DNA of 55,149 bases, taken from assembly GCA_016342755.1 (NCBI GenBank), contig JAEINS010000028.1, positions 1 to 55,149 on the forward strand, written 5' to 3'. The notes beneath the pieces are model-generated. The model saw nothing but the letters and a program-made list of their open reading frames with translations, made no database searches and was not told the origin of the DNA. A program made the translations under genes and the position numbers. This stretch comes from Melioribacteraceae bacterium (lineage in GTDB: Bacteria > Bacteroidota > Ignavibacteria > Ignavibacteriales > Melioribacteraceae). This document shows, one piece after another, positions 7,820 through 16,411 of this stretch; the stretch's first letter is position 1, and each line of letters begins with the position of its first letter.

Positions 7820-10111
7820 ATGTCAACAAAATTTATTAAATCCAAGTTCTGGGTCGAAGACATAAAAGAAGAAATGATGGCTGAAGTTCCTATTTCAGTT
7901 GTAGAACCCTGGCAAAAAGATAAAGAACTAAAATATGTTGGTAAACCAGAATCGCGAAAAGATGCGTATGATAAGGTTAGCGGAACCGCGGAATATACAT
8001 TTGATAAAAGTTTTTCACAAATTGCGGTTGCCAAAACTTTAAGATCGCCCTATCCAAATGCTGTTATTAAAAAGATTGATGTTTCGGAAGCGATAAAGAA
8101 TAAAAATGTTCTCGGAATTTTAACACCCGATAATTGTAAAGACAATGACTGGTATAGCGGAACAAGTAAACTGCTTGATAAAAAAGTAAGATATAATGGT
8201 GATGAAATTGCATGTATAGTTGCGGAGACTGAACAAGATGCAGAAGAAGCTTTAAGGTTAATTAAAATAGAGTATGAAATTCTTCCGCATGTAACGGATT
8301 TAGAAAAAGCAAAATTGGATACTGCAGCTAAGATAAATGATCACGAATTAAAACCAAGAGAGTATAACAGAGGAAATTTAGAGGAAGGTTTAAAAGAAGC
8401 TGATATAATTGTAGAAGATAAATTTTCAACTTCCGTGGCCGTTCATAATCCGCTTGAACCCCATTGCAGCGTTGTTAAATGGGATGGTGAAAAATTATTG
8501 GTATTCGATTCAACTCAGGGTATTTGGGCTGTACGCGATACAGTAGCAAGTCAGCTTGGCATTCCCGCCAGTAATGTTCGTGTTATAAAAAAATATATGG
8601 GCGGCGGATTTGGTGGTAAACTAGAATGCGGTAAATATACTGTAATGGCCGCATTACTTTCTAAGAAGATTGGAAGACCGGTTAAAATTGTACTGGATCG
8701 TAAGGAAATGAATCAGGCTGTGGGAAACCGTCCTTCGTCTGTGCAGGAATTAAAAATAGGTGCTAAAAAGGATGGATCTATAACTGCAATAAGTCATAAC
8801 GCTTACGGTACAGCAGGCGCGTTTCCCGGAAGTGCGGGATGTTCATGGCCTGCCCGCAGTCTGTATAAATGCCCTAACATGAAATTAGTTGATACTACGT
8901 ATTATATAAATGCCGGAAAAGACAGACCGTTTAGAGCACCGGGACATGTGCAGGGAACATTCGCGTTTGAATCAATTATAGACGAAGCAGCGGAAAAATT
9001 AGGAATGGATCCGATTGAGTTTAGAGTTAAAAATTTTACAGCTGTTGATCCTGACTGGAACGGACCTTATACAAGTAAACTATTAAGAGAAGCTTATATA
9101 GCAGGTGCCGATAAAATCAGATGGAAAGAAAATAGAAAAAAAGCGGGATTTGGCGGAGGTATAGTTAAAACGGGCTATGGAATGGCATCACAGATTTGGT
9201 GGGGCGGCGGTGCCCCTCCATCGTACGCAATATTAAAATTGAACTGGGACGGAAGTGCCGAATTAGTAAGCGGAACACAAGATATTGGTACTGGTACTTA
9301 TACAATTCTTGCTCAGATTGTAGCCGAAGTATTAGAAATTCCTACCAGAAAAATTAATGTAGTATTAGGTGATACAGGTGTTTGTCCATTTGGAGCAATG
9401 AGCGGCGGAAGTATGACTGCACCTTCTGTTGGTCCGGCCGCAAGAGATGCCGCTGAAAAAATGTTGTCAAAATTAAAATCAGCCGCGGCGGCAATATTAG
9501 AATTATCTGAAGACAAGTTAGAATACTCAGAAGGTGTATTCAGTAGCAAAGATGATAGAAGTAAAACGGCCGATTTCTCAAAACTGTTTGGACATTTTAG
9601 AGAAGGAGTCCTGGTTACACAAGGTGCAAGAGAAGCTAATCCTGAAGGTTATGCAATTAATACTTTTGGAGCACAGTTTGCCAAGGTGGATGTAAATACA
9701 TTAACCGGAAAAGTTTGTGTTAAACATGTTGTTGCCGCCCATGATATTGGACGGGTATTAAATCGTAAAACTTTAAATAACCAGTTTCACGGCGGTATAA
9801 TGATGGGATTGGGATTTGCTCTTCTTGAGGAAAGAGTAATTGATAATTATACTGGGAAATTGCTTACTACAAATCTGCTTGATTATAAACTTCCTACAAT
9901 TATTGAAACTCCGGAAATAGATGTTATAATAGTGAGCGAAGAAGATAATAAAGTAAATAATATAGGTGCAAAGGGAATAGGAGAACCTGCAATGATTCCA
10001 ACTGCCGGGGCAATTGCTAACGCAGTTTACAACGCAATTGGTGTACGAATAAAAGATCTGCCTATAACTCCTGATAAAGTCTTAAATGCATTAGCTTCAA
10101 AAAATAATTGA
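7820..10111 (+). CDS. molybdenum hydroxylase catalytic (Moco) subunit
   Basis: A 763-residue large subunit of the xanthine oxidase family. GGGFGGK at 261-267 and GTQDIGTGTYT near residue 490 are molybdopterin-cofactor binding motifs. Glu722 in GIGEP is the expected catalytic base. The protein has no signal of its own and would be exported with the Tat-bearing small subunit, as described for PaoABC. GAGG precedes the ATG. The gene order here is FeS-Moco-FAD, whereas in paoABC it is FeS-FAD-Moco. Substrates of such enzymes are aldehydes or N-heterocycles; aldehydes are favoured by the resemblance to Pao. Confidence 0.93.
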   Translation: MSTKFIKSKFWVEDIKEEMMAEVPISVVEPWQKDKELKYVGKPESRKDAYDKVSGTAEYTFDKSFSQIAVAKTLRSPYPNAVIKKIDVSEAIKNKNVLGILTPDNCKDNDWYSGTSKLLDKKVRYNGDEIACIVAETEQDAEEALRLIKIEYEILPHVTDLEKAKLDTAAKINDHELKPREYNRGNLEEGLKEADIIVEDKFSTSVAVHNPLEPHCSVVKWDGEKLLVFDSTQGIWAVRDTVASQLGIPASNVRVIKKYMGGGFGGKLECGKYTVMAALLSKKIGRPVKIVLDRKEMNQAVGNRPSSVQELKIGAKKDGSITAISHNAYGTAGAFPGSAGCSWPARSLYKCPNMKLVDTTYYINAGKDRPFRAPGHVQGTFAFESIIDEAAEKLGMDPIEFRVKNFTAVDPDWNGPYTSKLLREAYIAGADKIRWKENRKKAGFGGGIVKTGYGMASQIWWGGGAPPSYAILKLNWDGSAELVSGTQDIGTGTYTILAQIVAEVLEIPTRKINVVLGDTGVCPFGAMSGGSMTAPSVGPAARDAAEKMLSKLKSAAAAILELSEDKLEYSEGVFSSKDDRSKTADFSKLFGHFREGVLVTQGAREANPEGYAINTFGAQFAKVDVNTLTGKVCVKHVVAAHDIGRVLNRKTLNNQFHGGIMMGLGFALLEERVIDNYTGKLLTTNLLDYKLPTIIETPEIDVIIVSEEDNKVNNIGAKGIGEPAMIPTAGAIANAVYNAIGVRIKDLPITPDKVLNALASKNN

Positions 10112-10122
10112 CCGGGATAACA

Positions 10123-11085
10123 ATGAAAAACTTTAAATATATTCAGCCTAAATCTTTAAGTGAAGTTAAAAAATATTTTTCTGATAATCATTCAGTTCTT
10201 TATGCTGGAGGTACGGATGTTTTAGGTTTAGTAAAAAAAGAAGTATATAATTATGAAAACATGATCGATCTTAAATCGGTTCCCGATCTGGATAAAGTAG
10301 AAGAGGTTAAAGGAAAAGGATTAAAGATAGGTGCATTGGTTAAGATTTCTGAGATTGCAGAAAGTGAAATTATTAAAAATAAATATACTGCTTTATCCGA
10401 TGCAGCTCAAAAAGTAGCTTCTCCGCAGATAAGAAATATGGCAACACTTGGTGGTAATATTTGTCAGAGACCAAGATGCTGGTATTATCGTGATGATTAT
10501 GCGTGTCTGCGTAAAGATGGCGATTATTGCTACGCTGAGGAAGGGGAGAATAAGTATCACGCCGTTATAGGCGGTTCTCCATGTTTTATTGTTCATCCGT
10601 CCGATACAGCAGTTGCTCTTATGGCATTGGATGCTGTTTTTAATATCTTCGATGGCAACGCCGAAAGGGAAGTTCCAATAAGTGAATTTTTTGTTCAGCC
10701 TGATGAAGATGTTTACTTAGAGAATATTTTAAAACCTTATGAGGTTCTTACAAGCGTCTTTATTCCGGAACAGAAAAACAAGGTAAGCAGATTTATAAAA
10801 TTTGCTGAAAGAGATGTCTGGGATTTTGCAATGGCAAGTGTGGCTGTAAAAGTTGAGAAAAACGGAAATAAAATAACCGGCGGTAAAATTATTTTAGGCG
10901 GTGTAGCTCCAATTCCATGGTACGATGAAAAGATTAACAAAGGAATTAGCGGATTAACACTGGATGAAAAAAGTATCGATGAATTTTCTAAGCTTGCATT
11001 ACAAGACGCAGAGCCATTAAGTAAAAACGGATATAAAATAACTCTTGCCAGAAACCTGATAAAAATGATTTTATCAGAAATTTAA
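10123..11085 (+). CDS. molybdenum hydroxylase FAD subunit with extra iron-sulfur cluster
   Basis: A 320-residue CoxM/XdhB-type subunit. FAD-binding motifs are AGGTD (28-32) and TLGGNICQ (108-115). Directly after the second motif lies a Cys-rich insert (Cys114, 119, 128, 136 and 154) as in PaoB, where it carries an additional [4Fe-4S] cluster. The ATG at 10123 is preferred over a TTG at 10108, since it lies 11 bases after the previous stop with a GGGA element between. A perfect nine-base hairpin (11056-11077) is embedded in the last codons and may help termination. No XdhC-type maturation gene is in the window. Confidence 0.92.
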   Translation: MKNFKYIQPKSLSEVKKYFSDNHSVLYAGGTDVLGLVKKEVYNYENMIDLKSVPDLDKVEEVKGKGLKIGALVKISEIAESEIIKNKYTALSDAAQKVASPQIRNMATLGGNICQRPRCWYYRDDYACLRKDGDYCYAEEGENKYHAVIGGSPCFIVHPSDTAVALMALDAVFNIFDGNAEREVPISEFFVQPDEDVYLENILKPYEVLTSVFIPEQKNKVSRFIKFAERDVWDFAMASVAVKVEKNGNKITGGKIILGGVAPIPWYDEKINKGISGLTLDEKSIDEFSKLALQDAEPLSKNGYKITLARNLIKMILSEI

Positions 11086-11092
11086 ATTTAGT

Positions 11093-12229
11093 TTATTGGT
11101 TTTGTTTGATGATATCATGAATATCATCAACAAGCCATTTAATATTTCTGTTAGTATTGTTTAATACTATTATAGTTGATTTATATTTGGGTAACTTCAT
11201 AAAACAGTTTTTGAAACTGTTCCATCTTCCATAATGATAAATAATTTTTTCATTACCTTCTTCTTTTAATCTGAAGCCAAATCCGTAGTGCCACTGATTA
11301 CCGTTCTTTAAAGTTAATCTGGTAAAGGCTTCGTCTAAAGTTTCTTTGGAAACGAGAGTGCAGCTATCAAGCGACTTATCCCACTTGTACAAATCTTCAC
11401 CCGATGTATAAACACCTTTATCGCCAACAATACCGTCGTTAATGGTTTCTAAGTTCAGACTGTTTTTTCCATGCCATTTAAAATATCCTTTTACTCTGTC
11501 CTTATAATCTTTTTCATAAGACCGGCTATAAATAAAACTATTTGTCATTTTTAAAGGTTTGAAAATATTCTTATCCATAAAATCGGAAAACAACTTGCCG
11601 GAAACCTTTTCAACAATATAGGCTAATAAAACATAGCCTGTATTAGAGTAGTTGAACTTTGTGCCGGAATTAAAATATAAATGAGGTTTATGTTTTATTA
11701 TTAAATTAACCACATCATTGTTGTAAGGAATTTTTTCGCTTGTCCAATTATTCTCGGTTAAGAACATATAATTTGGCATCCCGGAAGTATGATTCAATAA
11801 CATTCTAATTGTTATTCCTTCGTATGGAAACTCTTTAATGTATTTGCTTACATCATCATCGTAAGAAAGCAGTTTTTTTTCTTTGAGTATCATTACAGCC
11901 ATTGCAGTAAACTGTTTACTGATTGAAGCAAGTTGAAATATTGATTCGGACTTTAGTTTCTTCTTCGGTCTAAATTCAGCAAATCCAATTGACTTCTTAT
12001 AAACTGCTTCATTATTTATATTGACTAACACATTTCCGTTAAACCCTACACGTTTTGCTTTTGCGCTTATAAGTGAATCAATCTGATTATATATATTTAT
12101 AGAATTTTTTGAAATGTTTTCAGGAAAATAAAGAGTTTCAATATTATCGGTCTGGGCGTTACTCGTGCAGCCGACAATAATTAAAATAATAAAAAGTAAT
12201 AGGTAACACCGGGTTGATTTGTAAAGCAT
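11093..12229 (-). CDS. serine hydrolase lipoprotein, class C beta-lactamase fold
   Basis: The 378-residue protein begins with a lipoprotein signal (lipobox IIVGC, Cys21). The nucleophile motif SISK is at 102-105, YSN occurs near residue 194, and a YHYGRW segment near 340 fits the third family motif. This is the AmpC/EstB/D-alanyl-D-alanine peptidase superfamily. These enzymes act on peptidoglycan peptides, beta-lactams or esters, and the sequence does not decide which. It should be anchored in the periplasm or outer membrane. The gene converges on the molybdenum hydroxylase operon with only seven bases between. Confidence 0.88.
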   Translation of the reverse strand: MLYKSTRCYLLLFIILIIVGCTSNAQTDNIETLYFPENISKNSINIYNQIDSLISAKAKRVGFNGNVLVNINNEAVYKKSIGFAEFRPKKKLKSESIFQLASISKQFTAMAVMILKEKKLLSYDDDVSKYIKEFPYEGITIRMLLNHTSGMPNYMFLTENNWTSEKIPYNNDVVNLIIKHKPHLYFNSGTKFNYSNTGYVLLAYIVEKVSGKLFSDFMDKNIFKPLKMTNSFIYSRSYEKDYKDRVKGYFKWHGKNSLNLETINDGIVGDKGVYTSGEDLYKWDKSLDSCTLVSKETLDEAFTRLTLKNGNQWHYGFGFRLKEEGNEKIIYHYGRWNSFKNCFMKLPKYKSTIIVLNNTNRNIKWLVDDIHDIIKQNQ

Positions 12230-12645
12230 TTAATACCATTAAAATTAAAAGTACAAATTTAGTATTTTGAAATGATAACTGCTAAAACATAATTGGAAAA
12301 CTATTACGGGATTATTTGCACGGCTTTCAAGAAATGGTGAGGATGTCTAAAAAGTAAATATTTTAATCCCTTTTATGTGTCAAGCGAACCAGGCACTTTT
12401 TAATAAATGTAGAATTCAAATGGCAAGTTCCTATTAGAAAATAATTTTCAAAAAAAATATGATCATTCAATTAATTTGAGAGTTTAAAAAATAGAGTAGA
12501 TGTTGGTGTTTTTTCACTAAAGCATAAACTTACGGGTTCTAAAGGAGGTTTTTAAAGTTTATCATTTTAGAATGATAAATTAATTCGATAATATTAAAAT
12601 CAAATCATTATATTTATGCCGATATTTTATAATTAAGGAGTTAAG
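12230..12645. other. intergenic region, divergent promoters
   Basis: About 416 bases between two divergently transcribed lipoprotein genes. I see no open frame of note and no recognisable RNA. One perfect hairpin lies 67 bases before the plus-strand gene. Confidence 0.6.
12558..12579. promoter_or_regulatory. palindrome upstream of OB-fold lipoprotein gene
   Basis: TTTATCATT and AATGATAAA form perfect nine-base arms around TTAG, 67 bases before the ATG at 12646. It may be an operator or a hairpin in the leader. No regulator is implied by the sequence. Confidence 0.35.
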
Positions 12646-13344
12646 ATGAAAAAAGTACAAATTCAGATATTAATAATTTTAATTATTGCCGTTGTTGGCT
12701 GTCAAAAATCAGCAGATACAGATTTACCCGAAGGTGTTCATAAGGGTGTTGTATTAGAGACAAAAGCTGCAACTTCATATACATACGTTAAAGTTGAAGA
12801 AGATGGTAAAGAAATCTGGCTGGCAGTTAGAAAAAGTGAAATAGCTGATGGAACAACTATCTATTATGCAGGCGAACTTGAGATGAAAAATTTCCAGAGC
12901 AAAGATCTTGATCTAACTTTCGACTCAATATATTTTGTTCAAAATTTTGCGAGCAACCTTGATGCTTTGATAAACAAAGAACCTGAAGCAGCGGATCCGC
13001 ATATGGGTGCTGTTAAAACTGAGAAGAAAGAACTTGAAGTTGCTACAGTTAAAGATGGAAAAACTATTGAGCAGATTTATGCTGAAAAAGAAACTTTAGC
13101 AAATAAAAAAATAAAAGTTTCAGGCGAAGTTGTTAAGTATAGTGCAAGCATAATGGGTAAAAACTGGCTTCATCTTCAGGATGGCACTGGCGGCGAAAAA
13201 ACTTTTGATTTAACAATTAATACTTCGGAAGTTGTAAAGGTTGGTGATAAAGTTACTCTTGAAGGAGTTCTTGCCGTTAATAAAGACTTTGGCGCAGGTT
13301 ATAAATATGAAGTTATAATTGAAGATGCGAAGCTTGTAAAATAG
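12646..13344 (+). CDS. lipoprotein with two OB-fold-like domains
   Basis: The 232-residue product starts with a lipoprotein signal (IAVVGC, Cys19). Two similar beta-rich modules follow (about 28-105 and 140-232). The first has the pattern G-x-VLETKAA-x-YTY-x-KV, then IWLAV and a MKNFQSK-x-LD-x-TFDSI-x-FV ending. The second repeats KIKVSGEVVK, NWLHLQDGTGG and VTLEGVLAVN. This is the OB-like fold found in periplasmic lipoproteins of uncertain function. AAGGAG precedes the ATG. Its partner is unknown; no neighbour suggests a role. Confidence 0.78.
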   Translation: MKKVQIQILIILIIAVVGCQKSADTDLPEGVHKGVVLETKAATSYTYVKVEEDGKEIWLAVRKSEIADGTTIYYAGELEMKNFQSKDLDLTFDSIYFVQNFASNLDALINKEPEAADPHMGAVKTEKKELEVATVKDGKTIEQIYAEKETLANKKIKVSGEVVKYSASIMGKNWLHLQDGTGGEKTFDLTINTSEVVKVGDKVTLEGVLAVNKDFGAGYKYEVIIEDAKLVK

Positions 13345-13374
13345 TATCAACAAAATTTTAGTTCTAAATTGTGG

Positions 13375-13395
13375 GGGACGCAAATTTTGCGTCCC
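13375..13395. terminator. bidirectional palindromic terminator
   Basis: GGGACGCAAA faces TTTTGCGTCCC, a near-perfect inverted repeat between convergent genes ending at 13344 and 13416. It shares the GGGACG/CGTCCC ends with another terminator at 45473-45498. Confidence 0.65.
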
Positions 13396-13415
13396 GTTAC
13401 ATAAAATACCAAATC

Positions 13416-14330
13416 CTAAAAAATTGAAACACCAGTCTTTGTTGTAAACAACTCTAAAGTTTTTACACCGGTAAGTGAATTCCCAAACTCATCAAGTTCC
13501 GGGCTCCAAACACAAATTCCCAACTCACCTGGTATAACCGCGATAATTCCTCCGCCGACTCCGCTTTTACCAGGTATACCTACACGAAATGCAAAGTCGC
13601 CAGAAGCATCATACATTCCGCATGTCATCATCAAAGAGTTTGTTCTTTTTGCCTGACTCGTAGTTAGAATTATTTCGTCTGTATTGGGTACAACACCATG
13701 ATTAGCAAGAAATAATACAGCTTTTGAGAGATCAACGCAGGACATTGATAATGAACACTGATGAAAATAGACATCCAGAAGTTCATCCGGTTCAGAATAA
13801 ATATTGTTATAACTTTTCATGAAATGGGCTAAAGCATAATTCCGATGGCCATATTCATTTTCCGATCTGGCAATTTCTGTATTATAGTTTATCTGCTGAT
13901 TACCGGATAGTTTGCGGATAAAATCTAAGATACTTTTTTTAGGGTTAAAATTATTATGGATCAAAGAATCAGTAACAACAAGCGCGCCGGCATTTATAAA
14001 GGGGTTTCTGGGAATACCATTTTCCTTTTCCAGTTGTACAAGCGAATTAAACGGATTGCCGGAAGGTTCTTTACCAACTCTTTGCCAAAGCTTTTCTCCA
14101 ATTGATTTAAATGCCATTGCGAAAGTAAAAACTTTTGAAATACTCTGGATAGAGAATTCTTCTTCCGCGTCTCCAACAGTATAACAATTTCCGTTTATTG
14201 TTGTTATAGCAATGCCATATTTATTGTTAGGGACTGATGCAAGTGCGGGAATGTAGTTTGCAACTTTACCTTTCCCAATTAAAGGGGCAACTTCTTCTTT
14301 TATTTCTTCTAGTATTTTTGTGTAGTTCAT
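13416..14330 (-). CDS. glsA: glutaminase
   Basis: A 304-residue glutaminase that hydrolyses glutamine to glutamate and ammonia, with the serine-dependent beta-lactamase-like fold. The nucleophile motif SISK is at 63-66. EPSGNPFNS and the NAGA segment (FINAGALVV) are substrate-binding hallmarks, and the C terminus has GIPGKSGVGGGI. The length is that of bacterial GlsA without the STAS or ankyrin extensions found in some members. No signal peptide, so cytoplasmic. It stands alone between terminator-like sequences. Confidence 0.96.
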   Translation of the reverse strand: MNYTKILEEIKEEVAPLIGKGKVANYIPALASVPNNKYGIAITTINGNCYTVGDAEEEFSIQSISKVFTFAMAFKSIGEKLWQRVGKEPSGNPFNSLVQLEKENGIPRNPFINAGALVVTDSLIHNNFNPKKSILDFIRKLSGNQQINYNTEIARSENEYGHRNYALAHFMKSYNNIYSEPDELLDVYFHQCSLSMSCVDLSKAVLFLANHGVVPNTDEIILTTSQAKRTNSLMMTCGMYDASGDFAFRVGIPGKSGVGGGIIAVIPGELGICVWSPELDEFGNSLTGVKTLELFTTKTGVSIF

Positions 14331-14395
14331 TAGATTGACTCATTAAAATTCAGAAGGAAAAAATAATTACATAAGACTTAAATACAAAACTTTAT

Positions 14396-15118
14396 TTAAT
14401 AATTAGCTTTTTCCCAGCTTAGTTTTATTGGCGTTGGCTGAAGTCCGTTAAATACTAAACTATAATCATAGTTCTGATATGCAATATTAAAAAGTGAATT
14501 ATTGTTATCGTCTTTAATTTTAAAAGTAATTATAACAGTTAAAAAATCATTTAAAATAAAATCATCTTCAACAAAAAATCCGCTAATTTCTTTAACCCTT
14601 GCAAACATGCCTTCTTTATTTTCTAAAAAGAAATATGAATAACCATCCTCAAATATAATTGGTCTATATGGATTGCTTACGTTTTCGAATGTTATTTTAA
14701 AAGAAAATGAAAGTGAATCTGTCGGGATATCTGTCGGAACAATTTTACCTGCATCATTTAACTCTAATCCCGCATAATTAATGAGTTCATGATTTAACAA
14801 GTTTTTATATTCATTATTGTTTAACCTTTTTTCTATCGCGGTTTTTCTTACAAGGGCTTTTATAACAATTTCATTTAAAGGTAAAGCATCAATAAAAACT
14901 CTGTCTTTCGATATACTTAAAGCTGCTTCGTAAGAAGTATAATGATTAATGTTAGAAGAAGTCTGAGCCGCAATAATAAATTCGCATTCCTCTAAACTCC
15001 ATTCAGAAAAATGATTTGAAGTTATTTTCTCTAATTGGATTTCATCCATTATGCTTATGGGCAACGGAGCGCATGCTGAAATTATGAATAATATTATCAG
15101 TAGAAAGTATGCTTTCAT
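14396..15118 (-). CDS. lipoprotein of unknown function
   Basis: Starting at the ATG at 15118 (MKAYFLLIILFIISAC) the protein is 240 residues long with a lipobox Cys at 16. An upstream ATG at 15154 would put a charged stretch before the signal and is less likely. The mature part alternates helical (25-110) and beta-rich (140-235) segments, with SFSFKITFENVSN and TVIITFKIKDDNN suggesting a beta-sandwich. No family was recognised. It may be a single transcription unit, divergent from the next gene across 119 bases. Confidence 0.7.
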   Translation of the reverse strand: MKAYFLLIILFIISACAPLPISIMDEIQLEKITSNHFSEWSLEECEFIIAAQTSSNINHYTSYEAALSISKDRVFIDALPLNEIVIKALVRKTAIEKRLNNNEYKNLLNHELINYAGLELNDAGKIVPTDIPTDSLSFSFKITFENVSNPYRPIIFEDGYSYFFLENKEGMFARVKEISGFFVEDDFILNDFLTVIITFKIKDDNNNSLFNIAYQNYDYSLVFNGLQPTPIKLSWEKANY

Positions 15119-15237
15119 TTTAACCCTATAGTTAATTTTTGTTTTATGTTGCAATTTAAGATATTTGAAAACGTAAAGGTTATAGCTTAAAAATAGTTTA
15201 TACTCTCTACTTTATCAATTTAATTAGCGGGGGAATA

Positions 15238-16266
15238 ATGAAAAATTTGCTGTTGATAGTTTTAGTAAGTTCAATTTTATTAAGCTGTTCGGAATGTGAA
15301 AAGCAGGAAAAATCATTTCCGCTTCTTAAGGGTGAATATTTAGGACAAACTCCGCCCGGTAATGAACCAGAATTATTTGCGCCGGGAATTGTATCGGGCA
15401 GATTCTACAATCGTGATATTGCAATGACTCCGGATGGAAAGGAAATTTATTTTTGCGTTATTGCAAGCGGTTATAAGTATACCGCAATTTGTGAAACAAA
15501 ATTACTAGATGGTGTCTGGACTGAACCAGAGGTTTCAGCATTTTCAAAAGATCCGGGATACAGATATATAGAACCTTTTATATCGCCAGACGGAAAGAGG
15601 TTTTTCTTTCTGTGTAATAAACCGGATACAGCAAAAGGTGAAACTGAATTGGATACTGATATTTGGGTTATGGATAGAGAAGGTGATAAATGGGGAAACG
15701 CGTATAATTTAGGGGAACCTATAAATACAGCTGACGATGAATTTTTCCCTTCGGTAACAAATGACGGAACTATCTATTTTACCAGAGCAAAAAAAGATAA
15801 GGGCGGTGATCAAATATTCAGAGCAAAATTAGCTAATGGTAAATATCAGGGACCGGAAAAACTTCCTGTGCAGATAAATTCGGGGAAAGCCCGCTATAAT
15901 GCCTTTATTGCACCGGATGAAAGTTATTGCATTGTTCCGGTCTTTGGCAGAGAGGATAGTTATGGCGCAACTGATTATTATATCTCTTATATAAAACCGG
16001 ATGATACCTGGACTGAACCTATTAATTTGGGCTCTAAAATTAATACAAAAGGCTGGCAGGAATATTCGCCTTATGTATCACCAGATGGAAAATACTTTTT
16101 CTTTATGGCTGCAAGAGATAATAAACAGTGGGAAGATTCTTTTAAGGTTAATTCTATTGATAAAATGAGGGAATATTATGATAGTCCCACTAATGGATTG
16201 CCAAGTATCTATTGGGTAAGTACTTCTTTTATTGAAGAATTGAAACCGGATGAATTGAAGAAGTAA
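15238..16266 (+). CDS. lipoprotein with WD40-like PD40 beta-propeller
   Basis: A 342-residue lipoprotein (signal to Cys17, LLSC). The mature region contains repeated propeller blades with the TolB/PD40 signature: TPDGKEIYFC near 63, SPDGKRFFFL near 115, TNDGTIYFTR near 175, and SPDGKYFFFM near 280. Such proteins in Bacteroidota bind other envelope proteins or peptidoglycan, but the partner cannot be read from sequence. GGGGG precedes the ATG by four bases. The gene is followed by a large palindromic repeat that probably also ends transcription. Confidence 0.82.
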   Translation: MKNLLLIVLVSSILLSCSECEKQEKSFPLLKGEYLGQTPPGNEPELFAPGIVSGRFYNRDIAMTPDGKEIYFCVIASGYKYTAICETKLLDGVWTEPEVSAFSKDPGYRYIEPFISPDGKRFFFLCNKPDTAKGETELDTDIWVMDREGDKWGNAYNLGEPINTADDEFFPSVTNDGTIYFTRAKKDKGGDQIFRAKLANGKYQGPEKLPVQINSGKARYNAFIAPDESYCIVPVFGREDSYGATDYYISYIKPDDTWTEPINLGSKINTKGWQEYSPYVSPDGKYFFFMAARDNKQWEDSFKVNSIDKMREYYDSPTNGLPSIYWVSTSFIEELKPDELKK

Positions 16267-16292
16267 GTAAATGAAACTGAGTTTACTTTAGA

Positions 16293-16386
16293 AATTGTAA
16301 TTTAGAAGAAGTGAGAAATCTCTTTTTAAAAGAAGATGGAGATTCTCACTTCATTCCTAAATTCCCGGACTCCTCAGAATTACAAT
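16293..16386. repeat. full-length dispersed palindromic repeat
   Basis: The outer arms TTGTAATT and AATTACAA enclose an inner hairpin (16308-16352) with arms GAAGTGAGAAATCTC and GAGATTCTCACTTC. The right half continues CGGACTCCTCAGAATTACAA. This is the layout of intergenic palindromes I recall as abundant in this bacterial group (ends TGTCATT/AATGACA), here with a few changes. It lies between convergent genes and may act as a bidirectional terminator. Confidence 0.6.
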
Positions 16387-16411
16387 TGTAAGGAGTTAAG
16401 ATATTCTTAGA

